Positions 52,239 to 61,033 of a stretch of DNA of 64,000 bases are shown one piece after another (the stretch's first letter is position 1; each line of letters starts with the position of its first letter). Under the pieces are notes generated by a model. That model was given only the letters and a program-made list of their open reading frames with translations, searched no databases and had not been told where the DNA came from. Made by a program: the position numbers and the translations under genes. Source of the DNA: Kordia periserrulae (GTDB taxonomy: Bacteria; Bacteroidota; Bacteroidia; Flavobacteriales; Flavobacteriaceae); the NCBI RefSeq assembly GCF_003054265.1, contig NZ_QBKT01000004.1, positions 186,001-250,000 of the forward strand. Direction: 5' to 3'.

Positions 52239-52814
52239 ATGAAAATTTACACAAAAACTGGTGACAAAGGAACCACAGCCCTATTTGGCGGCACACGTGT
52301 TCCCAAGCATCACATCCGAATAGATAGTTACGGAACGGTTGACGAACTCAATTCGCATATTGGATTGTTGCGCGATCAAGAAATGAATCCACATTATCAA
52401 AACGTTTTAATGGAAATTCAGGATTTACTTTTTACGGTGGGAGCTGTTTTAGCGACCGATCCTGAAAAGGCAACTTTAAAAAACGGAAAAGACCGTTTAA
52501 ACATTCCGAGAATCTCAGAAGCTGAAGTAGCCGTATTAGAAAAAGAAATGGACACCATGAATGCCGAATTGCCACCAATGACGCATTTTGTCTTACCTGG
52601 CGGACATCAAACTGTGTCATTCTGTCATATTGCGCGCTGTGTGTGCCGCAGAGCAGAACGTTTAGCCACAGCACTTTACGAAGTAGAACCGTTTGACGAA
52701 TTCACGCTAAAGTACTTAAACCGACTTTCTGACTACCTTTTTGTGTTGGCACGAAAGTTGTCACATGACTTGCAAGCAAACGAAATAAAATGGATTCCTA
52801 AAAAGAATTCGTAA
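52239..52814 (+). CDS. Cob(I)alamin adenosyltransferase, PduO type
   Basis: This 191-aa protein starts at the ATG at 52239 (MKIYTKTGDKGTTALFGG). The longer frame overlaps the tiny peptide and is rejected. It has the ATP-binding TKTGDKGTTALFGG segment, SYGTVDELNSHIGLLR, and the C-terminal CRRAERLATAL/LSDYLFVLAR helices of the PduO family. It makes adenosylcobalamin from cob(I)alamin and ATP in the cytoplasm. Confidence 0.92.
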   Translation: MKIYTKTGDKGTTALFGGTRVPKHHIRIDSYGTVDELNSHIGLLRDQEMNPHYQNVLMEIQDLLFTVGAVLATDPEKATLKNGKDRLNIPRISEAEVAVLEKEMDTMNAELPPMTHFVLPGGHQTVSFCHIARCVCRRAERLATALYEVEPFDEFTLKYLNRLSDYLFVLARKLSHDLQANEIKWIPKKNS

Positions 52815-52890
52815 ATCATTCAAAATTAAAGGAATAAACATCCTTAAAAAAACGTTCTTAAAAATAATGTGTAAATAATGATTTTTTTAC

Positions 52891-52920
52891 TTGACTTTTT
52901 CATTTAAAAATTTATTTTTG
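52891..52920 (+). promoter_or_regulatory. Bacteroidota-type promoter of the DUF2795 gene
   Basis: TTG at 52891-52893 and TATTTTTG at 52913-52920 have exact 19-base spacing. This gives a leader of about 17 bases before the ATG at 52943. Confidence 0.6.
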
Positions 52921-52942
52921 CAAAAAATTAATATCGAAGAAT

Positions 52943-53164
52943 ATGTATTGGACATTAGAACTAGCATCGCATTTAAGTGATGCACCTTGGCCAGCTACAA
53001 AAGACGAGTTGATCGATTATGCCATTAGAACAGGAGCTCCGTTGGAAGTTGTAGAAAACTTACAATCTATTGAAGATGAGGGCGATTCTTATGAATCTAT
53101 TGAAGAAATTTGGCCAGACTATCCTACAGAGGAAGATTACCTCTGGAACGAAGACGAATACTAA
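52943..53164 (+). CDS. DUF2795 family small acidic protein
   Basis: This 73-aa, very acidic protein (MYWTLELASHLSDAPWPATK...) contains PATKDELIDYAIRTGAPLEV, the recognisable DUF2795 core, widely conserved in Flavobacteriia. No signal or membrane segment. Function unknown. Strong promoter upstream and terminator directly after suggest a highly expressed single-gene unit. Confidence 0.85.
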   Translation: MYWTLELASHLSDAPWPATKDELIDYAIRTGAPLEVVENLQSIEDEGDSYESIEEIWPDYPTEEDYLWNEDEY

Positions 53165-53180
53165 AATAAATGTAACCACG

Positions 53181-53211
53181 AAAAAAGTCTCCATATTGAG
53201 ACTTTTTTTTT
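53181..53211 (+). terminator. Rho-independent terminator after DUF2795 gene
   Basis: An 11-bp stem AAAAAAGTCTC/GAGACTTTTTT with loop CATATT and a longer T run. Confidence 0.85.
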
Positions 53212-53235
53212 GGTTTAATAAAAACCACACACACT

Positions 53236-56200
53236 ATGAGTTTTTTAAATTCAGTGTTGAAAATGTTTGTTGGAGATAAATCCAAAAAAGACATTAAAGG
53301 CATCCAACCAATTGTTGATAAAATCAAAGAATTCGAGCAACAACTAGGACAGTTATCGCTTGATGAATTGAGAGCCAAAACAACACAATTTAAGTCGCGC
53401 ATTACAGAAGCGTGCAAAGAAGTAAATGATAAAATAGCTGCTTTACAAAAAGAAGCCGAAACCATCTCAGATATTGAGCGTAAAGAAGATATCTATCAAG
53501 AAATTGATGCGCTCCGCGATGAAGAATACACCATTTCTGAAGGCGTTTTAGCTGAAATCCTTCCGGAAGCATTTGCCGTTGTAAAAGAAACAGCAAAACG
53601 CTTTACGCACAACACAGAATTAACCGTTACGGCAACTCCGTACGACAGAGAATTATCTGGACGATATGATTATGTAACCCTAGATGACGACAAAGCCATT
53701 TGGCAAAACTCTTGGGATGCCGCTGGAAAGCAAGTCACATGGGATATGATTCACTATGATGTACAGTTAATCGGAGGTATCACCATGCATCAAGGTAAAA
53801 TTGCCGAAATGCAAACAGGAGAAGGAAAAACCTTAGTAGCAACACTTCCTGTGTATTTGAATGCACTTACTGGAAAAGGAGTGCATTTGGTAACTGTAAA
53901 CGATTATTTGGCAAAACGTGATAGCGCTTGGATGGCGCCTATTTTTCAGTTTCACGGTTTGTCGGTAGATTGTATCGATTACCATCAACCGAATTCGGAT
54001 GCGCGTCGTAAAGCGTATTTAGCCGATATTACGTATGGAACGAATAACGAATTTGGTTTTGACTACTTGCGTGATAATATGTCGCATTCGCCAAACGATT
54101 TGGTACAACGCCCACATAACTATGCCATTGTCGATGAGGTCGATTCTGTTTTGGTAGATGATGCACGTACACCATTAATTATTTCAGGACCAATTCCAAA
54201 AGGTGATTTACACGAATTCAACGAGCTAAAACCAAAAGTTGCCGATTTAGTACAAAAACAACGTCAGTACTTAACAGGCGTTCTGGCGGAAGCTAAAAAA
54301 TTAATCAGCGACGGCGAAACTAAAGAAGGTGGATTTTTACTATTAAGAGTCTACAGAGGTTTGCCTAAAAATAAAGCATTAATCAAGTTTTTAAGTCAAG
54401 AAGGAATCAAGCAATTGCTTCAAAAAACGGAAAACTTTTACATGCAAGACAACAATCGCGAAATGCACAAAGTAGATGCAGAATTATTGTTCGTGATTGA
54501 AGAAAAAAACAATCAAATTGATTTAACAGACAAAGGAATTGAGTACTTATCTGCGGGAAGTAACGATAAAGATTTCTTTGTAATGCCTGATATTGGCGGC
54601 GAAATTGCCAAAATTGAAGCGCAAGAACTTGAAAAAGACAAAGAAGTGGAACTGAAAGAAGAATTGTTCAGTGAGTTTCAAGTAAAAAGTGAGCGTATTC
54701 ATACCATGAATCAGTTGTTGAAAGCCTACACGCTTTTTGAAAAAGATGTGGAATATGTGGTGATGGACAACAAGGTAAAAATCGTAGACGAGCAAACTGG
54801 TCGTATTATGGACGGACGTCGTTATTCTGACGGATTGCATCAAGCGATTGAAGCCAAAGAAAATGTAAAGATTGAAGACGCTACACAAACATTCGCAACC
54901 ATTACGTTACAGAACTACTTTAGAATGTATCGTAAACTTTCAGGAATGACAGGTACGGCAATTACGGAAGCAGGCGAATTATGGGAAATCTACAAATTAG
55001 ATGTGGTAGAAATTCCAACCAACCGTCCAATTGCACGAAAAGACAAAGAAGATTTAATCTACAAAACAAAACGCGAAAAATACAACGCCATTATTGACGA
55101 AGTTACCGAATTATCAAAACAAGGAAGACCTGTATTGATTGGTACAACGTCGGTTGAAATTTCGGAATTATTAGGAAGAATGCTTTCTATCCGAAAAATT
55201 CCACACAACGTATTGAACGCAAAATTGCACCAACGAGAAGCAGACATTGTTGCGGAAGCTGGTCGTCCAGGTCAGGTAACGATTGCCACCAACATGGCAG
55301 GTCGTGGTACGGATATTAAATTAACAGAAGAAGTAAAAGCGGCTGGCGGATTGGCAATTATTGGTACCGAACGTCACGATTCACGTCGTGTTGATAGACA
55401 GTTACGAGGTCGTTCTGGTCGTCAAGGAGATCCTGGAAGTTCACAGTTTTATGTGTCGTTGGAAGATAACTTGATGCGTTTGTTCGGTTCGGACAGAGTC
55501 GCAAAAATGATGGACCGACTTGGTTTGAAAGAAGGTGAAGTGATTCAGCATTCCATGATGACCAAATCGATTGAACGTGCGCAGAAAAAAGTAGAAGAAA
55601 ATAACTTCGGAATTCGTAAACGCTTGTTAGAATATGATGATGTAATGAATGCACAGCGTGAAGTTGTCTACAAACGTCGTCGTCACGCCTTGCACGGAGA
55701 GCGTTTAAAGGTAGATATTTCGAATATGGTGTATGACACTACCGAAATCATCGTGCAAACGAACAAAGCGGCAAATGACTTTAAAAACTTTGAATTTGAG
55801 TTGATTCGCTACTTCTCTATCGCAAGTCCAATTACAGAAGAGCAATTTGGCACGTTGACAGAAGAAGAAATCATCGGAAAAGTATACACAGCAGCTTTTA
55901 AAAGCTACAACGAAAAGATGGAATTGAATGCTGAAATGGTATATCCTGTCATCAAGCAAGTGTATGAAAATCCAGAGAATAAATACGAGCGTATTGTGGT
56001 GAAGTTTACCGATGGCGTGAAAGAATTGAACGTTGTCAGTGACTTAAAAGACGCCTACGAATCGCAAGGAAAGCAATTGGTAAACGATTTTGAAAAGAAC
56101 ATTTCGCTAGCCATTATTGACGATGCTTGGAAAACGCACTTGCGTAAGATGGACGAATTGAAACAATCGGTTCAGTTAGCCGTTCACGAACAAAAAGATC

Positions 56201-56604
56201 CATTATTGATTTATAAGTTTGAAGCCTTCGAATTGTTCAAAGAAGTAATTGACAAGGTAAACCGTGAAATTTTATCGTTCTTGTTTAAAGGAGAATTGGC
56301 AGACAACAATCCAGATCGTGTTCGTGAAGCACGTGAACAAAAACGTAAAAGAGACAATTATACCACTTCTAAAGAAGAAGTATTAAACAGTGACGAAAAA
56401 GAAGCGGCACAACGTGCAGCCATGCAACAATCACAAGGACAACGTCCGCAAGTAACGGAAACCATTGTTCGCGAAAAGCCGAAAATTGGTCGTAACGAAC
56501 GTGTTACCATCAAAAACGTCATGACTGGCGAAAACAAAACGGTAAAGTTCAAGCAAGCAGAACCGTTGATTACCAAAGGTCAGTGGGTGATTGTGGAAGA
56601 CTAG
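53236..56604 (+). CDS. secA: Preprotein translocase ATPase SecA
   Basis: This 1122-aa motor drives proteins through SecYEG. It has Walker A MQTGEGKTLVATLP, DEAD-like VDEVDSVLVDDARTPL, TNMAGRGTDIKL and the GRSGRQGDPGSSQFYVSLED loop. It is longer than E. coli SecA (901 aa) because of an insertion of about 200 residues after the first nucleotide-binding motifs (about residues 320-500), a feature of Bacteroidota SecA. The C-terminus lacks the zinc-binding cysteine motif and ends KGQWVIVED. Full length. Confidence 0.96.
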   Translation: MSFLNSVLKMFVGDKSKKDIKGIQPIVDKIKEFEQQLGQLSLDELRAKTTQFKSRITEACKEVNDKIAALQKEAETISDIERKEDIYQEIDALRDEEYTISEGVLAEILPEAFAVVKETAKRFTHNTELTVTATPYDRELSGRYDYVTLDDDKAIWQNSWDAAGKQVTWDMIHYDVQLIGGITMHQGKIAEMQTGEGKTLVATLPVYLNALTGKGVHLVTVNDYLAKRDSAWMAPIFQFHGLSVDCIDYHQPNSDARRKAYLADITYGTNNEFGFDYLRDNMSHSPNDLVQRPHNYAIVDEVDSVLVDDARTPLIISGPIPKGDLHEFNELKPKVADLVQKQRQYLTGVLAEAKKLISDGETKEGGFLLLRVYRGLPKNKALIKFLSQEGIKQLLQKTENFYMQDNNREMHKVDAELLFVIEEKNNQIDLTDKGIEYLSAGSNDKDFFVMPDIGGEIAKIEAQELEKDKEVELKEELFSEFQVKSERIHTMNQLLKAYTLFEKDVEYVVMDNKVKIVDEQTGRIMDGRRYSDGLHQAIEAKENVKIEDATQTFATITLQNYFRMYRKLSGMTGTAITEAGELWEIYKLDVVEIPTNRPIARKDKEDLIYKTKREKYNAIIDEVTELSKQGRPVLIGTTSVEISELLGRMLSIRKIPHNVLNAKLHQREADIVAEAGRPGQVTIATNMAGRGTDIKLTEEVKAAGGLAIIGTERHDSRRVDRQLRGRSGRQGDPGSSQFYVSLEDNLMRLFGSDRVAKMMDRLGLKEGEVIQHSMMTKSIERAQKKVEENNFGIRKRLLEYDDVMNAQREVVYKRRRHALHGERLKVDISNMVYDTTEIIVQTNKAANDFKNFEFELIRYFSIASPITEEQFGTLTEEEIIGKVYTAAFKSYNEKMELNAEMVYPVIKQVYENPENKYERIVVKFTDGVKELNVVSDLKDAYESQGKQLVNDFEKNISLAIIDDAWKTHLRKMDELKQSVQLAVHEQKDPLLIYKFEAFELFKEVIDKVNREILSFLFKGELADNNPDRVREAREQKRKRDNYTTSKEEVLNSDEKEAAQRAAMQQSQGQRPQVTETIVREKPKIGRNERVTIKNVMTGENKTVKFKQAEPLITKGQWVIVED

Positions 56605-56648
56605 CTTCGACAAGCTCAACTACAGGCTTCGACAAGCTCAGCCTGACT
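56604..56648. repeat. Doubled GCTTCGACAAGCTCA repeat at the secA stop
   Basis: Two identical 15-mers at 56604-56618 and 56626-56640. The core TTCGACAAGCTCA also occurs near 15359 and 23576 (one change), and inverted at 1450. Confidence 0.8.
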
Positions 56649-56942
56649 TGCATACTTGTACTCTAGCCTTGCTACAGTACTTTGCTTAAAATTTTAAAAA
56701 CTCTCGAGGAAACTTGGGAGTTTTTGTTTTTAGGTTGAAAAATTAAATGCTATAAAGATTGAATTACCTAAATATAGTATCTTGGACAAAAATCAGATGA
56801 ACCTATTCAATTTATAACAATTACGCTAAAAATGATGTTTAATTTGATGCATCTCCAAATTATCAAGTTAATACATTAAAAATACCATGCACGCATTCCT
56901 TTTTAAGAAAAAAATGTAATTTTATAGAAAATTGTTTGCGCG
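56605..56942. other. Spacer after secA
   Basis: No gene. It holds a doubled GCTTCGACAAGCTCA repeat directly at the secA stop, a weak terminator-like hairpin (56696-56725) and A+T-rich DNA up to the hydroxylase gene. Confidence 0.7.
56696..56725 (+). terminator. Possible secA terminator
   Basis: AAAAACTCTC...GGGAGTTTTT stem (one mismatch) around a GAGGAAACTT loop, followed by GTTTTT. Confidence 0.6.
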
Positions 56943-58226
56943 ATGGAAGCCTACGCCAATGCACTACTATATGCAATCCCTTTCTTTTCGATTTTAGTTA
57001 TCGTGGAGATTGCGTATGGCTATTTTGTAAAGCATCAAACACATACGGTGAATGATACGATTTCTAGTATTAGTTCAGGATTGACGAGTATTGTGAAGGA
57101 TTCACTGGGTTTGGCAGTGATTTTAATTTCGTATCCTTTTCTGCTGGAACATTTGGCACTTTTCTCAATTGCTGAAACCTGGTATACCTATCTCCTAGCC
57201 TTTCTCGCCATCGATTTTGCCAGTTATTGGAATCACCGATTGAGTCATAAAATCAACTTTTTTTGGAACCAACATGTCATTCATCATAGTAGCGAGGAAT
57301 TTAACTTGGCGTGTGCGTTGCGACAGTCCATTTCGAATATTTTGGGTTATTTTCCGTTGTTGTTGATTCCTGCGGCTTTGCTAGGCATTCCGTATAAAAT
57401 CATTGCCATTTTAACGCCGATTCATCTGTTTGCGCAGTTTTGGTATCATACCAAACATATTGGAAAATTGGGTGTTCTGGAATATATCATTGTGACACCA
57501 TCGCAACATCGCGTGCATCATGCCATTAATCCAGAATATATTGATAAGAATTTGGCGGCTGTTTTTTGTGTGTGGGATCGCATGTTTGGTACGTTTCAAG
57601 AAGAATTGGATGAAGTTCCACCTGTGTATGGCGTGTTAAAACCTGCGGCGACTTGGAATCCGATTTTGATCAATTTTCAACATGTATGGCGATTAATCCA
57701 AGATGCGTGGCACACTAAAAGTTATTACGATAAACTTCGTATTTGGTTTATGCCCACAGGTTGGCGACCGAAAGATGTGCGAGATACATATCCTGTGAAA
57801 ATAATCGAAAATGTGTATGCGGTTGAGAAATATAACACCAAAACGTCAACATCATTGCAAATTTGGTCCGCTTTTCAGTTGATTTTTACAATTGTTTTGA
57901 TGCTGTTTCTCTTTTATAATTTCGGAACTATTTTAAAATCCTACGGTTATGGCATGATGGTGTTGTATGGAATGATTGTTTTTGTTGGAATTTACAGTTA
58001 CACAAGTCTACTCGATCATTACAAATACACCATTATTTTTGAAAGTATTAAACTAGTTTTAGGACTTTTTGTGCTTGTTTCTACAAGTGATTGGTACGGA
58101 TTGAACACGTATTTTTCGTTCGGAAGCGTGTTGATGGCAACTTACTTTATCACAAGTTTTTTAGCGACGATTTATTTTTCTTTTGCGGAAAAAATGTGGG
58201 TTTCATCTAGAAAACTGGCAACATAA
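56943..58226 (+). CDS. Sterol desaturase / fatty acid hydroxylase family membrane enzyme
   Basis: This 427-aa membrane protein has the di-iron histidine clusters NHRLSH, HVIHHSSEEFN and HRVHHAINPEYID (about residues 97-205) between pairs of transmembrane helices. The C-terminal third adds about four more helices. Overall it resembles the alkylglycerol-monooxygenase-like branch rather than short sterol desaturases. It uses oxygen to hydroxylate or desaturate a lipid in the inner membrane; substrate unknown. Convergent with the anti-sigma candidate. Confidence 0.85.
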   Translation: MEAYANALLYAIPFFSILVIVEIAYGYFVKHQTHTVNDTISSISSGLTSIVKDSLGLAVILISYPFLLEHLALFSIAETWYTYLLAFLAIDFASYWNHRLSHKINFFWNQHVIHHSSEEFNLACALRQSISNILGYFPLLLIPAALLGIPYKIIAILTPIHLFAQFWYHTKHIGKLGVLEYIIVTPSQHRVHHAINPEYIDKNLAAVFCVWDRMFGTFQEELDEVPPVYGVLKPAATWNPILINFQHVWRLIQDAWHTKSYYDKLRIWFMPTGWRPKDVRDTYPVKIIENVYAVEKYNTKTSTSLQIWSAFQLIFTIVLMLFLFYNFGTILKSYGYGMMVLYGMIVFVGIYSYTSLLDHYKYTIIFESIKLVLGLFVLVSTSDWYGLNTYFSFGSVLMATYFITSFLATIYFSFAEKMWVSSRKLAT

Positions 58227-58243
58227 TTTTCACTATCAAACTT

Positions 58244-58636
58244 TCAACTATGAAATCGTTTATCTAGTTGTTTTTGGAAGATTTTAATTTGAATCACCAC
58301 AAAAATTAAGAAAAAGAAACAAGCATATGCATAAGTTGAAGGAATTGTTACGTTTAGTCGATACTTTTCCATCAATAAACTCGACAAATCCCAATCGCCA
58401 AAAATGGAAAATCCGAGAGAAAAATTTGTCAATACGTACGCAAAAATCAAAAATAAAGCACCAATTGTCAGCCAACCCACTTTAGAAATCAGCGGTTTGT
58501 AGACTTTTACAGCTACTTTTTCTTTGGAAACTTCTGCCATCACATTGGCTAAAAAGTCTGTAGAAGGTGCTTGTAATCCAGCATCTTGCATGACTTCTTT
58601 GGTAAATTGGTCTAACTTTTTATTTTCTGCTTCCAT
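58244..58636 (-). CDS. Small membrane protein, candidate anti-sigma factor
   Basis: This 130-aa protein has a soluble acidic N-terminal 50 residues and two hydrophobic segments (WLTIGALFLIFAYVL and STYAYACFFFLIFVVIQI). It overlaps the ECF sigma gene upstream by 17 bases, so the two are translationally linked. Position and topology suggest an anti-sigma factor or sensor, but no zinc-binding HxxxCxxC motif is present, so this is inference. Confidence 0.6.
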   Translation of the reverse strand: MEAENKKLDQFTKEVMQDAGLQAPSTDFLANVMAEVSKEKVAVKVYKPLISKVGWLTIGALFLIFAYVLTNFSLGFSIFGDWDLSSLLMEKYRLNVTIPSTYAYACFFFLIFVVIQIKIFQKQLDKRFHS

Positions 58637-59204
58637 GATTCAAATATATAGGTTCTACAACATTTTTTAAAATATGAAATAGTTTTTTTCGACTGCGATG
58701 CAACTTGATTTTTACATTATCATACGATAGGTTAACAATTTCAGTGATTTCTTTGAGCGATAGTTCTTCAAAATAAAACAAAGTCAACAACACACGTTCG
58801 TCTTCGGGTACTTGCAACAATGCTTTTTCTATCATTTCCTTTTTTTCTTTTTCTTCAATATAGGTCAGCGCGTTTTGCATGCTTCCGATAGCTGCTTCAT
58901 TCACTTCGTCAATATGTTCTGACAATACAACTCTTTTCTGCTTTTTGATATAATCCAAACTTGTATTATACACAATACGATACAGCCACGTAGAAAATTT
59001 GGACGTTCCTTTAAAACTGTCCAACGCTTTGTACGCTTTTACAAACGTATCTTGCGCCACTTCTTCTGCATCTTCCCTATTACCAACCATTCGCAGCGCC
59101 AAGGTAAACGTCATATTCTTGTATTTAGTTACAAGAGCAGCGTACGCATTTGCGTTCCCAGCGCGAATTTGTGCTATATATTCTTGGTCAGTGTTTGGTG
59201 TCAT
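58620..59204 (-). CDS. ECF-type RNA polymerase sigma factor
   Basis: This 194-aa protein has region 2 (NREDAEEVAQDTFVKAYKAL) and region 4 (LSLKEITEIVNLSYDNVKIK) typical of ECF sigma factors; region 3 is absent. The start at 59204 (MTPNTDQEYIAQIRAGN) is typical. A TGTAACC-N16-CGTC motif lies directly upstream on this strand. The same motif lies upstream of the divergent DUF6249 gene, pointing to autoregulation. Confidence 0.92.
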   Translation of the reverse strand: MTPNTDQEYIAQIRAGNANAYAALVTKYKNMTFTLALRMVGNREDAEEVAQDTFVKAYKALDSFKGTSKFSTWLYRIVYNTSLDYIKKQKRVVLSEHIDEVNEAAIGSMQNALTYIEEKEKKEMIEKALLQVPEDERVLLTLFYFEELSLKEITEIVNLSYDNVKIKLHRSRKKLFHILKNVVEPIYLNHGSRK

Positions 59205-59213
59205 TAGTGTTAA

Positions 59214-59240
59214 GACGATTGATTTTAGAATTTGGTTACA
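59214..59240 (-). promoter_or_regulatory. Putative ECF promoter of the sigma gene
   Basis: On the minus strand, TGTAACC (59240-59234), a 16-base spacer and CGTC (59217-59214). CGTC lies 9 bases before the ATG at 59204. Element and spacing equal those at 59476-59502. Confidence 0.6.
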
Positions 59241-59332
59241 GATTTTTTTTGTTTTTTTATTCTTTGTGTTTTGTTTTTCGTGTTTTGTTCCTTGTCGATT
59301 TATTCGATTCGCTCTCTGATAAAGAAGTCAAC

Positions 59333-59422
59333 TACTTCGGGGCAAGCCCTTGAAGCATTCAGTAGAAACTATTAAAACATTTCAACGCTAGCGTCGAAGC
59401 ATCATAAATCTCGATTATCGAG
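59333..59422 (+). repeat. Dispersed repeat, copy 2
   Basis: Matches 5891-5983 over nearly its full length in the same orientation, with scattered substitutions (TACTTCGG...AGTAGAAACTATT...TCGATTATCGAG). Confidence 0.75.
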
Positions 59423-59475
59423 TAAACTTCTAAACAGATAAACTCATAAACTTTTAAAAAAAAATCTAACTTTTT

Positions 59476-59502
59476 TGTAACCGAATTCAAAAAGGGTTCG
59501 TC
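59476..59502 (+). promoter_or_regulatory. Putative ECF promoter of the DUF6249 gene
   Basis: TGTAACC (59476-59482), a 16-base spacer and CGTC (59499-59502). It sits 45 bases before the ATG at 59548. It is identical in both boxes and spacing to the motif before the sigma gene. Confidence 0.6.
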
Positions 59503-59547
59503 ATAATGGGCAAATACAAAAGCTAAACTCTTAAAAAAACAATCATT

Positions 59548-59898
59548 ATGGGATCAGAAGTAATTATTATACCAGCTATTTTTGGTGTTATTTTCGGAAT
59601 GTATTATTTGTACATTTCTTCAAGAAATAAAGAACGTTTAGCACTAATTGAAAAAGGTGCGGAAGCTTCTATTTTCTTTAGTTCTAAAAAATCATTAACG
59701 CCCACGTGGAAAGTTATTGTATTAAATTTTGCCGTATTGGCGATGGGCATCGGATTGGGAATTTTTATTGGATATATGCTACACAACTCTGCAGGTTTGC
59801 CAGAAGAAGTAGCCTATCCAGGAACGATTTTCTTTGTGGGCGGAATTGCTTTATTTTCAGGCTTTTTCGTGACAAAAAAATTAACTACAAAGGACTAA
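59548..59898 (+). CDS. DUF6249-like small membrane protein
   Basis: This 116-aa protein has an N-terminal helix (VIIIPAIFGVIFGMYYLYI), a cytoplasmic loop with RNKERLALIEKGAE, and two further helices (VIVLNFAVLAMGIGLGIFI and TIFFVGGIALFSGFFV). The RNKERLALIEKG segment is typical of DUF6249 in Flavobacteriia. It is probably a target of the adjacent ECF sigma factor. Confidence 0.78.
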   Translation: MGSEVIIIPAIFGVIFGMYYLYISSRNKERLALIEKGAEASIFFSSKKSLTPTWKVIVLNFAVLAMGIGLGIFIGYMLHNSAGLPEEVAYPGTIFFVGGIALFSGFFVTKKLTTKD

Positions 59899-59940
59899 CT
59901 ATTCCACATCAATCAAAAAACCAGTTAGTTAATTGCGCAT

Positions 59941-59979
59941 AAAACGATTGTTTTTCTTCGGAAAGGCAATCGTTTTTTT
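59941..59979 (+). terminator. Rho-independent terminator after DUF6249 gene
   Basis: A 10-bp perfect stem AAAACGATTG/CAATCGTTTT with an internal TTTC-TTCG-GAAA mini-hairpin and trailing T run. Confidence 0.85.
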
Positions 59980-60076
59980 GATTTTGAGTGACATAGTCAA
60001 CTAAAAAAATCTTCTAAAAAGTCTAACACTCTAACACATCTAATATTGTCTAAAAAAAAGTCTAACATCCAATTTG

Positions 60077-60084
60077 TATCTTTG
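60077..60084 (+). promoter_or_regulatory. TAnnTTTG promoter element of msrA
   Basis: TATCTTTG is a perfect -7 match. The leader would be about 75-80 bases to the ATG at 60168. Confidence 0.4.
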
Positions 60085-60167
60085 TAAAAAGAAAAAGAAG
60101 ACGTCGCGAAGTTGATTTGTAAGTTTTGAAATCGCTTTCGACTCAATTAAAAATTAATTTTATTGCT

Positions 60168-60824
60168 ATGAAATCTATGTATGTATCGTTAATCGCGATT
60201 TTGTTTTTTACATTAAGTTGTAATTCGAATGTTACTCAGAAAAATATCCACAAAGAAACATTTACGCCGGCACAACTAGAAACTTATGAAACCGCGTATT
60301 TTGCGAGTGGTTGTTTTTGGTGTGTGGAAGCTATTTTTGAAAGTGTTGAAGGTGTAAAAGAAGTCGTTTCAGGCTATGCTGGTGGAAAAGCAGCAACAGC
60401 TAACTATCAAATGGTAAGTGCAGGACGAACAGACCATGCGGAAGCTGTAAAAGTATATTATGATTCAAAAGTAGTTTCGTATGAAACCTTGGTAAAAGTA
60501 TTTTTTGGTTCGCATGATCCAACAACGTTGAACCGACAAGGTCCTGACGCTGGTAGACAATACCGTTCGGCAATCTTTTACAAAAATGCGAAGGAAAAGA
60601 AAATTGTAGACGATTATATTGCGCAACTTAAAAAAGACAACGTATTTAGCGGCGATATTACTACTGAAGTGACCAAATACACTGCTTTTTATGATGCAGA
60701 AGACTATCATCAAGATTACGAAGCTAGAAACCCAAACAATCCGTATATTAGAAATGTTTCCATTCCGAGATTAAAGCGTTTTCAAAAGAAATTTCCAGAA
60801 TTGTTAAAGAAGAATGCGCATTAA
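60168..60824 (+). CDS. msrA: Lipoprotein-type peptide-methionine (S)-S-oxide reductase MsrA
   Basis: This 218-aa protein starts at the ATG at 60168 (MKSMYVSLIAILFFTLSC), which gives a lipoprotein signal with lipobox TLSC. The longer frame from a TTG at 60126 would hide the signal and is less likely. The catalytic GCFWC motif is present, with AGGKAATANYQMVSAG and GPDAGRQYRSAI. The enzyme repairs S-methionine sulfoxide in the envelope, complementing cytoplasmic MsrB at 14.7 kb. Confidence 0.92.
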   Translation: MKSMYVSLIAILFFTLSCNSNVTQKNIHKETFTPAQLETYETAYFASGCFWCVEAIFESVEGVKEVVSGYAGGKAATANYQMVSAGRTDHAEAVKVYYDSKVVSYETLVKVFFGSHDPTTLNRQGPDAGRQYRSAIFYKNAKEKKIVDDYIAQLKKDNVFSGDITTEVTKYTAFYDAEDYHQDYEARNPNNPYIRNVSIPRLKRFQKKFPELLKKNAH

Positions 60825-60849
60825 TTATCAATTCTGAATTCTGAATTAT

Positions 60850-60879
60850 AAAAACCGATGACTTTTGTTGTCGGTTTTT
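60850..60879 (+). terminator. Terminator after msrA
   Basis: AAAACCGA/TCGGTTTT 8-bp stem with an inner GAC/GTC option and a short T tract. Confidence 0.65.
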
Positions 60880-61033
60880 AGTTTACGATAGTATCAATTG
60901 TTTACGCTCATAAAAAAAACATTACGCTTACAAAATAATCGCAACTACATTTAATTATTATTCTTACATTTAAAATGTAATTACATACAAAAAACGCGTT
61001 TTTTTAGTTTAACAAATCAAATTATAAAAACTC

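Larger units (their letters stand above)
59205..59547. other. Divergent regulatory spacer, ECF sigma / DUF6249
   Basis: No gene. It holds two copies of the bipartite motif described separately, a run of TTTGTTTTT-like sequence at 59245-59285 and the second copy of the 92-base dispersed repeat (59333-59422). Confidence 0.75.
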
